DNA from: Pseudopedobacter sp965218985
GTDB taxonomy: Bacteria > Bacteroidota > Bacteroidia > Sphingobacteriales > Sphingobacteriaceae
Direction: 5' to 3'
Length of the DNA stretch: 64,000 nt
Assembly: GCA_965218985.1 (NCBI GenBank)
Contig: CBDCMP010000004.1
Coordinates: forward strand, 310,001 to 374,000
The position numbers and the translations under genes were made by a program. Position 1 is the first letter of the stretch; every line of letters starts with the position of its first letter. Under the pieces are notes generated by a model, which worked only from the letters and a program-made list of their open reading frames with translations, was not told where the DNA came from and did no database searches. This document shows, one piece after another, positions 43,554 to 54,400 of the stretch.

Positions 43554-46500
43554 TTAAATAGTTATTTCCTCATCAATCAAATTAAACAAGCCTGAAGCGT
43601 TCTCCACTTTCACCTTGAAACGGTGATAAATTGGATCTCCATCTTCGTCTTCAGTCGCTAAGGGCTCAGTGAGGTCATAGCTCATCGGACCATCGTCCGC
43701 ATCACTTTCTATCTTCGTTATATGATTCCAATTACCTGAATTGTTTTGCTTATATAAATAATAAGTGCCCTTAAAGATTGTTGGTTCCCAAACCAATCGA
43801 TTATTACTGTTATCGTAACTCAGCTCAGGCGCCTGCGGATTGGTGGCATCTATCAACTTCACTGCAATGACATCAGAGAGCGGTGAACTAATCTCTTCCT
43901 GTTGATGATCTTCATTATTGATAAAAGAAATGAAAGCTAGTCGGTAATACATCATCTCCCCATATGGGACAACGGTTAAATCCTGAAAAGTGTCCACCAC
44001 TTGTAAATCAAGGATCTCGTTATCAAACGGCGCATCCATAAAGGATTCCATTGCTTCAGGCGGAGAAGTTTTTTCGGGATTTCTAGTCCTATAAATCCTG
44101 ACAGATGAAACAGCATCGTTTTCAGAAACTGGCGAAAGATTAAAACCAACTTCTGGTTTTCCTTCTGCTCCCAGTTGATGGTAATTAAGTGACCTGATAA
44201 GCGGTTTCTCTAAAAGAGATGTTTTCAATATCTGCACCGGTCCAGCAAAAGGGCTTAAAGATCCTGCAACCAATTGTTCTGTAGTTTCTGCGGCTGCATA
44301 GAAATAGAGAAAACGAGAGTTAGCCCCTAAGCTGTAATCCGTAAATCTGATGTAGTAACCTTCCTGATTCGAATATTTTCTTATCATTGGATAAGGATTG
44401 AATGTAGGGTTAGAAGGCACTAGTAAATTGCCATTGACATCTCTTATAACAGGGGTTTCATTCTTAGTCTGTTGTCCTGATTTTATGAACGCATAAATAG
44501 GAACCTGTTCCGTTAGCGGCAACAAAGTAGACCGTATAGCTTCCTGATATTTTTCTTTTTTTAGATCAATGCTATCACCCTGCATTGTGAGTCCCTCTTT
44601 ATCTGGATCCGGAAATCCGAAAGGTGCGGGTTCCGCTGGATAAACCTTAAAATGTCCATTGTTGGTTTCGTCGAAGACTACATCTGCAAGCTCAAGAAAA
44701 CGTTGGTCATAAAAATCGTCCGAAGTAAGGGCAGAGAGACCTTCCAATAGGGTGACAATTGTTTGCGAACTGTACAAGGATCTTAAAATATCTTCATTGC
44801 TAGTTCTATAAAAATGAAAACCAAAAGGATTTCTAGACGTACCATTTCCATTTCTTGGTATACCTACATCAAAGGTAAAGGATGCTTTCCCTAATGCATC
44901 TGGTCTCACTTTCAGGCCAAAGTATTGAGGTTTTTCGGGCATCTGTGGCTCTAAAACCTTTCGAGACATTAAAATAGCCGGAGAAGAGATCAAGGAAGTG
45001 AAACCAGACCCACCTACTCTTGCATCTACAGATTGAAGAGCCATCATGGTTTTTTTCTCCATGTCCTGTCCAGTCGGATCTATATTCGTCCGATTAAATA
45101 TATTGGGCAGAGGCTCGGTATAAATATAAGCTCTATACCCAGGATGAAAGTTAACACCCTGAATTTTATCTTGTGCGCCGGATGAAATTTTCAAAGGGGA
45201 GTTCTGATACCCCGGATAAGAGACATAAAGAACCAATGGATTGGTTTGTACAATTCTGTTCACCTCCAATAAGACTTTGTCGCTTTCATCTGCCAAAGGC
45301 ACTCGTAATAATCCCTTATACCATTCCACATAGGGCATCTGCAAAGTTCTCGGGTCATTACCTTCCGGAGCAGAAGCATCGAAAGGTAAATTGGTCTGCA
45401 GATTTGTCGGCAAGTTAATTCCCGCATCATAGGTGATGCTGTAAAAGCCAGGAATATCCTCAGTGCCATCATTCAAGGGGGTAATTAATGCATTTCCTGT
45501 AATCCCACCTACCCATAAAGAAGTGATGTTCCCTTCGCTGTCACTCACTGATTCTATAACGGCATTCTGAGGATCGCTGAAATCTGCAAGCAGAATCTCG
45601 TTCTCTAAAGCCTGCCAGTTTGCTGGCTTACTAAGATTCTCCGTGATGGTAAAACGGCTACTGATCACGGGAGAGCGATCATAATCCCTATGAATAAAAG
45701 AGCCAGGTTCTTCCTCATCCTCTACGTTCTCTGTATCTTTAATCTTTTCAATGGTAATGTTTGGGTTTGTGCCTTGGCCAATAGCAATTACCCTAAACTG
45801 TCCCGAATCGGTTGTCAATACAGCATTTACATATTTTGCGATTGCTGTTTCATCAGTGATCGGTGTTATTGGTGCGCCTGCCAAGGATTCATAACTGTTT
45901 GTAAAAAGTATAAGCTGTTGAGGTTGTCCTTCCACTTCCTGAATGGCACTAACGATGCCTTTTAATTCTGATGGTGCCTCCTGCCTGAAAAACAGCTTGA
46001 TACGATCTGCTTTTACAACACGTTCTGCGAGAATACCTGTATCATCCTGCAAATGGCTGATATCCATGATATCCAACCAATTGAAACAGATACGTGTAAA
46101 GGAAGTGTCATCGGTTGGGAAATAACTACTTCTTCCTGCCAGCCAGTCTTGCTCTCTCTGGGTGGTAAAAAGCAAAGTCTGCTCTTTTTGTATATATTGT
46201 ACTGCCATGTCGCTAGGCGGAAGCAGGGTGTTTTGCTTGGTAAAAACAGTTTCATCCGTGGCCACTTCATCACTTCTCAATGATACCCGCGAAAACAGAT
46301 TGATGCCGTAAATCGCATAAAAATGCACTCCGGGCTGTTTTTCTAAATGTACGTATAAACTCTCGGTATCATCCGGAACAGGCGCAGTTTCAGGTAATCC
46401 GCCATTCGGATAATCGTCATCATAATCATAATACTGGTGTCCTTCTGAATTTTCATTGGTTATTTCAGGTTTGACATAACGCTGCTGTGAGGAAGAACGG

Positions 46501-47645
46501 TATTCGATACCGTAAAGCACCGGCTTGCTTTTTTCAAAGATATTAAAGGTATCTACTGAAGTAGAGTCCTCAAAAAAATCATCCTCTTCTTGCTCAAATG
46601 AATATTTCGCTCTTCCTATATTTACCATTCTAACATCAGAAACCATAGAGTACCCTTGTTCGTCAAAAGCGGTAAAGGTCTGTTCATCGGTTCGGGGCAG
46701 GCTGTAGGACAGAGCCCTGATCTGTGGCTTTTCTGGCAGCCTAGCATTGGATTTTCCAGTAGGTAGGCTTAAATAACTATATGCTTTTGTTCCCGTGGAT
46801 CCTATTTCTTTTTTGTTGCTGTAACGTATTCTATAAACAAATTTTTGATTTTCTTCGGCAGGGGGCAATTTATCAATATATCCCAATCCCAGCATGCGAG
46901 CCAAGTGGTAATCCAATGCCTGAAGATTCAACATATCCAGATAGCTGACCAAAAACACCTGATTTTCTTGCTCAGGGTCTGGATTTTCTTGTTCCAATTC
47001 CCCCGTGGCTCTTGGGTCGGTCTCGCTATAGGCCAGGTAATCCTCTACCAAATCTTTGATAGAGGGGTCTGTTGGGTAACTTACATTCCACTTGTCCTTG
47101 TAATTTTGGCTTCTTATCCTTGTCCCTTCATTAAAATGAGGCCAGAGGTTATCTATCGGTTTATCAGCATGCTCTAGTCTTTGATATACCTCTTGGTCAT
47201 CCAGTGAAAGTGCAAACCCATTTTCAATCTGCTGCCAAGAATTGCTATCCCTACTTGCCAAAAAATCATCATAGGTTTCAAATGCAAAACTTTTAAGAAA
47301 GCCTCCAGAAACAAAGTATCTTACTTTGTTGATATTTTCCCCCAAGTAACTCTTAGTTATTAAAGGCGTATTCGAAATGATGCTGTCACGTATTCCAATA
47401 GTTTCTCCGTCAAGGGTACTGATGGCTTCAAGTTTTATGGAAGACTCGGCAGAATTATTATCTTTATTTAAGACGATTTCAAAAGCAAAAATATTCTTCT
47501 GGCCAAAATCCAGTTCCAAAAGCCCCTCATAAGCCATTAAAAAGCTTTCTGGGTCGGTAGCCGCATCTATTGTTGTTGCTATCTCATCATAATGATCTTG
47601 ATCCTTGAAATGTAAGCTGACACGATTGGTATACCAAAGTATCAT
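43554..47645 (-). CDS. Giant protein D, main part after frameshift
   Basis: A 1,363-residue frame that continues the protein starting at 48432: the upstream frame reads VNDTLVYQS and this frame WYTNRVSLHFKDQD, so one base is missing near 47640. The sequence is acidic and beta-rich, with at least two FN3-like units near the C-terminus (LIRSLNYHQLGAEGKPEV and NPQAPELSYDNSNNRLVWEP). I recognise no enzymatic motif. It has no signal peptide or membrane helix. The intact protein would have about 1,620 residues. It is 20 bases upstream of E and part of the same leftward array. Confidence 0.6.
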   Translation of the reverse strand: MILWYTNRVSLHFKDQDHYDEIATTIDAATDPESFLMAYEGLLELDFGQKNIFAFEIVLNKDNNSAESSIKLEAISTLDGETIGIRDSIISNTPLITKSYLGENINKVRYFVSGGFLKSFAFETYDDFLASRDSNSWQQIENGFALSLDDQEVYQRLEHADKPIDNLWPHFNEGTRIRSQNYKDKWNVSYPTDPSIKDLVEDYLAYSETDPRATGELEQENPDPEQENQVFLVSYLDMLNLQALDYHLARMLGLGYIDKLPPAEENQKFVYRIRYSNKKEIGSTGTKAYSYLSLPTGKSNARLPEKPQIRALSYSLPRTDEQTFTAFDEQGYSMVSDVRMVNIGRAKYSFEQEEDDFFEDSTSVDTFNIFEKSKPVLYGIEYRSSSQQRYVKPEITNENSEGHQYYDYDDDYPNGGLPETAPVPDDTESLYVHLEKQPGVHFYAIYGINLFSRVSLRSDEVATDETVFTKQNTLLPPSDMAVQYIQKEQTLLFTTQREQDWLAGRSSYFPTDDTSFTRICFNWLDIMDISHLQDDTGILAERVVKADRIKLFFRQEAPSELKGIVSAIQEVEGQPQQLILFTNSYESLAGAPITPITDETAIAKYVNAVLTTDSGQFRVIAIGQGTNPNITIEKIKDTENVEDEEEPGSFIHRDYDRSPVISSRFTITENLSKPANWQALENEILLADFSDPQNAVIESVSDSEGNITSLWVGGITGNALITPLNDGTEDIPGFYSITYDAGINLPTNLQTNLPFDASAPEGNDPRTLQMPYVEWYKGLLRVPLADESDKVLLEVNRIVQTNPLVLYVSYPGYQNSPLKISSGAQDKIQGVNFHPGYRAYIYTEPLPNIFNRTNIDPTGQDMEKKTMMALQSVDARVGGSGFTSLISSPAILMSRKVLEPQMPEKPQYFGLKVRPDALGKASFTFDVGIPRNGNGTSRNPFGFHFYRTSNEDILRSLYSSQTIVTLLEGLSALTSDDFYDQRFLELADVVFDETNNGHFKVYPAEPAPFGFPDPDKEGLTMQGDSIDLKKEKYQEAIRSTLLPLTEQVPIYAFIKSGQQTKNETPVIRDVNGNLLVPSNPTFNPYPMIRKYSNQEGYYIRFTDYSLGANSRFLYFYAAAETTEQLVAGSLSPFAGPVQILKTSLLEKPLIRSLNYHQLGAEGKPEVGFNLSPVSENDAVSSVRIYRTRNPEKTSPPEAMESFMDAPFDNEILDLQVVDTFQDLTVVPYGEMMYYRLAFISFINNEDHQQEEISSPLSDVIAVKLIDATNPQAPELSYDNSNNRLVWEPTIFKGTYYLYKQNNSGNWNHITKIESDADDGPMSYDLTEPLATEDEDGDPIYHRFKVKVENASGLFNLIDEEITI

Positions 47646-48432
47646 TTACAACTGCAGTCACCACAAAAGTCCAGTTCTTTATCCGATAATTCACTACAGG
47701 TCGGGCTGTAGAAAAATCCAAGACTGATCTAATTGGTTGAAGATAAGGTGTTCTTTCTAAAATGATAAAATCATCATTCTTATTGTACCCAACTTCGCTT
47801 TGAGCATAATTTCCTTTAGGAAAATGATATTCCCCCAATTCACCAGCAAGATTCCATCTCAAATGCACTCCTGCCACACTTCCATCAGCACCATCAGAAC
47901 CTGCCGCTTGCAGATACAATTCACTGGAATTATTATAATAGCTGCTCACCACATCATTTCCACATGGGTTCAGTCCTATCTCTTTCAAATATCCCTGTAA
48001 TTGATCGAAAGAATCTAACACAGGAAAAAGAGCTTCGTCGATTGCTGCGGCAAGTTCAGCACTGATCTCATCCTTTCTTCTTGAAAGCTCTGTAAATACA
48101 TTAAGTATCGTACGAAACCTTGAGCTATACCCTGTGTTCCGGCTATCTAACAGCCCTGTAAAAAAGTCATATTCAGAGAAATCAATATCATCAAAATCAC
48201 CTTTCAGGTAATTTTCTATAACATCGTCGTTCCCATCTATTACCCCCAATACCATTAGGGTACGGCTATATAATCTTTGTAGCTCATCATTTTCGAGGAT
48301 ACTGAGCAGCGATTTCACTTCTTCTTCAGAGGCAAAACCTCCTGCTTCCTCCATTGCCTGTATAGCAAACAAGCAGGTGGCCATCTGACTGTAATCAGCA
48401 TAAAATGCATAGGAATTGAACGATTCAGGCAT
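47587..48432 (-). CDS. Giant protein D, N-terminal part
   Basis: A 281-residue frame. The first 165 residues are helical and acidic; a GSDGADGSVAGVHLRWNL segment then opens a beta-rich domain with ERTPYLQPIRSVLDF. The pattern of a GVHLRW strand after a helical head recalls large uncharacterised proteins of Bacteroidota and myxobacteria, but this is memory, not a search. Its final 20 residues after VVNDTL are out of frame. It follows C1 by 32 bases. Confidence 0.6.
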   Translation of the reverse strand: MPESFNSYAFYADYSQMATCLFAIQAMEEAGGFASEEEVKSLLSILENDELQRLYSRTLMVLGVIDGNDDVIENYLKGDFDDIDFSEYDFFTGLLDSRNTGYSSRFRTILNVFTELSRRKDEISAELAAAIDEALFPVLDSFDQLQGYLKEIGLNPCGNDVVSSYYNNSSELYLQAAGSDGADGSVAGVHLRWNLAGELGEYHFPKGNYAQSEVGYNKNDDFIILERTPYLQPIRSVLDFSTARPVVNYRIKNWTFVVTAVVNDTLVYQSCQLTFQGSRSL

Positions 48433-48464
48433 AGCTTTTTTTATTTTGTTTCTTCCCTTACTAA

Positions 48465-51400
48465 TTAACTGGTTAAATATTGTTGCAGGTCTATAGCTGG
48501 ACTGTCATAGACCTCTGCAAGTTGCTCATAGCCGACACCATCAAAAACTTTGTATATCAGCTTCAATTGCATCAATCCAAAGGGGATATCCATCGCTTCA
48601 TTGGTAATAAACACGGCAGAACGTTCTCCTGAATGAATGTACCTGAATGATGAAGCTGGAAGTACATTTCCTTCTGTTGAAATACTTAGTTGTACTGTAT
48701 TTTCCAGAAGTTCTTCTGTGTACTTCGGCTCATTGAAAGGCTCTGGATTGCGAAGCAAAATTCCGATCAACCTTTCCTCTCCAGAGCTATCCGGAGCAGA
48801 ATTTATGATCAGCAGCGCTTCTGTGCCCGCAGGAAAATCTGGTGTTTTAAACCCAATTCCACCGTAAATCAACCTGTCATAAGGTTCTGCGTAACGCAGC
48901 ACATCGGCAGGATCATCTGCTGTGTTCTCATTGACCAATAATTTCAACCTGTTGTTTATTTCAGCAGTTGAAAAATTAGTTTGATACTTGCTGATGGCAT
49001 ATTTTTCTTCGCCTGGAGTTCCATCCAAAACAAAACTGCCTGCCTGCTCAATAAAATCCGAATATCGGGAACTTATAAACCCAAATTTATGAATTTCATT
49101 GGTGCTGAGTGCTTCGCCTTCCCGTCCATAAACACCACTGAAGACAGCGGTATATAATTTATTAGCCTCCAAATCTGGAAACTCATACGTTCCTTGACGA
49201 ATCTTACGGGTAAAAGACAAATTCACGCTGCCACATTGCTGAGCGGCACTATTGAGCTTATACAGTGCTTTGATATCTTCGGGAAGAATGTCTGCAGTTT
49301 CAGGTGTTACGGGCAATTCTATGGGTTCATTCCAAATAAGTTCTTGTTCTATCGGGTTGCCAGAAGGGTTCAATAATTGCAATTTCAAACTGCTGGTGAT
49401 TGCCGGCTGTCCATTGTAGGCTGCCCAGTTCTCAAACATGGCGTTGATATAAGGCTGGGTAAAAAACAGCCTTACTTGCGGATTGTGGAAGAACACAGGT
49501 TTACTTCTATCAAAACGGCCTTGGGCATCGGGAAAAGAACGTTCGTAATCAATATAGTGTTTCAATGAGGCTAGCTTGAATTCATCCTGCCTGTCTCCCT
49601 CTTTTAGAAGCTGATATTTTTCGCTTTGTTGATGGAAATGACCAACAGGCCCCGCTGTCTTGAAACCAAAAACATGTTTTCTCTCTGGGGTTGCTTGTCC
49701 ATCTACAACATCCCTGGTCTTTACTTTGATCGCATAGGTGGTGTCCGGTCTCCAAACAGGCTGAATTGTTTTATTGATGGCGTTATCCAACACCTGCAGC
49801 TCTTCTATCATCCGTTCTTCCTTCATGTCATTTTCTACCACCCTGCTGTAGGTTTCTTGTTCCACGTAGCTTAACTGATCTAGCCATGTTTGCGCAGCCG
49901 AGGGGTTGTAGGCGGCCAATTCTGCTGGTATAGTTACGATAGCTTTTAATATCCTATCAATGTAAATGTCCAACATTCCGCTTTGCCTGTTCACATTGAC
50001 AAATATCGCTTTATACTGCTTTTTACTTAATGTAGAGGTGTTGCAATCTATTGTAAACTTATCACTTACTTGATGCCCCCAGCTTCCACTCTCTTTATAA
50101 CAGGTGAACCAAATGCTGTACTCAGGGATACTTGCTGCATCAGGATAAGTGGTATTTGGATTAGTGACGGCAGTTCTACACAAATGTAAAGCGTAACCCG
50201 TCCTGAATCCGCTTTCGGGATCCTCCTTGACCTTGGAGAATAAGGTGCTCAGCCCAATTTCGAAAGGGCTAAAAATTGCCGTCAGCCCAAAAGCAAAACT
50301 GCTGTTCTCTATTTTTAAGTTAGGATAGTAAACCGCTTTCAGGCCATCCGTCCGCACATTGAAGGTATATACCCGACGCTGCTGTATTTTGTTAACATCA
50401 TCTATTTCATAGTAGCTCTCTGTAAAATCTGGACTACCATTGATCAATGCATAGCGGTTACTATATAATTCTCTGTTGTTATACATCGACCATTTTGCAA
50501 TCGCTCCCGCAAGTTGGCCATTGACGGATTCGACCACTTCGCTTTCTGTAAAACTCCTATTGTAAAATGTGACAAACGCAAGTGCTTTCTTTGTCTCCAA
50601 TTCTCTGTAATATCCGGGAAGGTCACCCATGTCATACTGGTCAGGTAGCCTGTAGTGGTTTCCCATCATTAAGTCACCCTCATAATCAGGAGAAGCGGCC
50701 GTCAGGAATTCTATCAGGATTTTATTGATCGGAACCGTGTTGTCTTTCAGCTCCAACAGGGGTGAGGGTTCATTCTTGGGCGCCTGCATAATAGCTACCG
50801 GTTCATCAATGGCAACCACGATACTGCGGAAGAGCTTTCTTGATATGACATACCTCGTCTTGATGAAACTCACCTTCAAGGTATGCTGGTTTTCCCTAAA
50901 CTGGAGATTGACATAAGCCAGTTCCTGAGGCAAGTTAATTTCCAAACTCCCTGTATAACCGGTCAGCGACAGGCTGTTGCCCGAATACCCTTCTCTGTAA
51001 TCCACTTTAGCGGCAATATTTCCAACTAAAGTGAATTTAAAGTTATTGATGTAAAAAGGAAGTTCCACCGGATACCCGGTATCTGCAGGGATAGACTTCC
51101 AGTTGATGAGCTGCTCTTCCCATACGCTTTCAAAGCAAAAGACATCCTTTTTGCCAAAATTCTTATCATCAAGGGCATTCTCGTCCAGGGGTTGGCCGGC
51201 TCCATAACTAAACATGTGCTGCGACAATAGCCTTATTTTATTGAACTTTCCTGGTTCCATAAATTGCCAGTATCCTGGCTTTAAGCTATCCAGATTTATA
51301 GCACCTGTACCTGTATTGGCCTCTACAATGGCACTTACCGCTTTATAAACATCATAAGGCACCCAGCTACTGTTATTCCAGGAGTAGATTTCGAGCCCCG

Positions 51401-54400
51401 TGATCTCATATTCGTGTTTTATTTGTTTGCTCACGCCTTTTTGCGGAGGGATCAATTCGCTGTAGCCAATCGGCAACTGATTGGCCGCTCCACCTAAAGG
51501 TATGGCTCCAGGCTTTACAGGCTTCAACAATTCTATATCGATGAAACTGTCGAGCGGGATGGTCACTTTCCTGGCATCCTCCGGATTCTCAAAGTCATAT
51601 TTCCAGGTTCCCTGACCTGGCGCAGGAATGACATCAATATCATTGCCCAGTACATAATTGATGCTAAAACTTTCATTGGAAAGGATATTTACCGCTCCTG
51701 CCGGCATGGTGCCTCCTGATTCCTCCGGAAGTTGCAGCAAAGGTTGTGCGCTCCTTATTATCGTGGTGTCGTTATTGAAATGCCAGCTCATCTCCAGTTT
51801 GAAACGGATACGCTTAAAGATGACTTTGACGGATACCTCCAGGCTTCCCACAATATTGAACGGATGAGGAGCCTCTACCGCAAGGCTAATGGCAACGGAA
51901 AGACCAATCTTAAACTTCCATACCTTGAGGTAGGCATAACCTCCCACCTGGATATAGCCCCCAATCTGTACCGGTTTGAAAGTCACGAAACCGCCAAGAT
52001 TAAGGAAGGCCCCCAAGCCTACCGAAACAGGACCGAAGTCCTTTTTAAAATCGAATTTTATACCGGCTCCTGCTTTTATCCCCCGGGAAGAAAGCATCAG
52101 GAAGGCATGACCTTTGAACAGGGTCAATATATCTGCCCTTACCTGCGCACTCTCGGGCTGGTCTTTTCCGATGTTCAGGTACCAACCGGAAGCATTGTTA
52201 AAGAAGAATGCCATGTCCAGCGCTCCCTGGAGCTTGAATATCCGCCCATCATCAGGAAGGTTGAAGTTGACACTCAAATTTCCCCTTACCGCATGGTCTC
52301 CAAAAACAATCAAAGCCCTAAAAGGGGGGTCCACATCATCGTTCAAAGCAATACGCTTACGAAGCATGCCAGCCTGGCCTTCTATGATGAAGGTGTTGGG
52401 CAAACCCAGAAGGATGAAAAGTTTGCTGGAAAAGGTCCATCCCGAATCGAAAATCGTTCCCAAAGACATTCCTGCACCCACGGAAAAGCCAGGTTCATTG
52501 GCAAACTTACTGATGCCAGCCCCTTTGGGAGGGGCATTGTAATAATCCAACCAGCTTGCTGTCTCGGGCAAGGGTGGCGTAACTGCTGATTTTGAGGGCA
52601 GGTAATGTTGCGCCAGCAGCCCACGCAGGCTATATATGCCCAGTCCGGTTCCCCCCAGTGGTGCCGCTGATGGCAAATCCATGCCCACATCCACCACAAA
52701 AGCGGGGACTCCCGGGTTCAAGCGCATGCCCGCACTCCCGGCTATTTTCAGTTTGGGCAGCGAAAAGGCCACGGAGCCTGTATATTCCGTATTCCCCACC
52801 GAACCTACCTGTGTGGGGTTGCTCACGCTCAAGAAACCGTTGAGCAGGAAAGCGGCTTTTTCCCTGTCGTTGCCGGGTATTGCCAGGTCTATCTCCAGGC
52901 GGTCAATACTGATGAAATGGTCCAGTTCAAGATCGTCAACAGTGAAATAATACTTTAGACCATTACCGGTGGTGTTTATCCCTGCCCTTCCGGTGTTCAC
53001 CATCCCATCGAAAGAGAAATAACGGTAGCTGCGTTCCACGCCCCCCAGTTTTCTTTGGTAGGCCCCGAAAGCGATATTGCCGACTTCCATGTTCACCGGC
53101 CCGATATGCAGCCTGAAGGTTTTCGGCACCTTGAATGAGCCTCCTTCGAAATCGATCCTCCCATCATCCCAGATGAGCAGTTTGGTGAGCTCTATGTTTT
53201 TGGGCAAAATATCCCCCAGAAAGGGGATGTCTGCGATGAAGCTCAGCTGTCCGGAGATGGACACATAGTAGTTTCCGTCAACACTGCCTGCTGCCGCACT
53301 GCGCACTTTCAACTCAAAGACCTCCGGGAAAGTGATGGTGTAAGGCTCCGCCTGCGGCAGTGCCCTGATGGTGAAATCGCCATTGTCCCTTATCGCTGCT
53401 TCTATGGCGATCTCTGCCAGGCCGCCACCTGATGCCGTGAATTTCGGGATGGTCAACTTGCCTGCTATATAAGAGCCGGTGATGCTGTTCTGCCTGAAAC
53501 TTAAGGAAAAGGCATTGAGTTCTACCGCAAAGTTGCCGAACTTGCGGTAGAGTTTGCCATTGGCCTCCAGACCGATGGTGCCGGAAACGCCACCTGTGCC
53601 GATCAACAGATCATCCGCAAAAATTGCAGCACTGGTGTTTGCAGGATTGGGCTGCCCGAATTTTCCAAATTCTATGGTTGCATGCTGTACATACAAACCC
53701 ACAAAATCAACCGGATAACCTGCAACATCTGCCTCGGGAATATTTGAAGTGGTGCTTGCATCTAATTTAGCATAAGTGAAACTGATAATTAAACCTGTAT
53801 TTGCTATCTGGGCTTTTGGAGTATCAGGATGAAAACTGAGGGCTAGTGTTTCCTCGAAACCGAAACCCGCCTTAGAATCGAAATAAAACTCTCCTGCATC
53901 AAATATCAACCTGGTTTTAATATCTCCAGGAATAATTTCGTTATTTAGATTTAAGGGCAATAAAGCACTTCTTGGTATTTCTAAACCTGCAGATAACTGG
54001 GCCGTTGCTGTTATTTGGGGGATAAGTAGATCTTTTATAAAACCTATGGCATCATTGCCTAAGAAACTCGAAAATACCCCACTCACCTGAGATAAAGTAT
54101 TATCTAAGCTGGTATCGTCAAATATATAAAGATCAAAAAGAGCAGTAAAAATATCAACACCCTCAGTTGTAAAAGCATCTCTTATATCAGAATATGCAAT
54201 TTCTGGATTGCTATTTAAAGGTTGCGTTATAGCTAAACTAGAGTACTTAGCCTTAGCATCAGTAACAAATTGTTCGAGCTGTCCCAATTCCAATAAGAAA
54301 AGACTCCCTGTTTCAGTATCAGGAAGGTAATCGTATGTCGGAGTAAAACTTTGAGACGGAATAGGCCCCGGTACAGGAGAGTCTTCTAAATCCTGCTCCT

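Noticed and set aside
51732..52589. 285-residue frame antisense to giant protein C1
   Set aside because: It runs opposite to a strongly supported coding frame in a GC-richer segment where antisense frames stay open by composition; no domain is visible.
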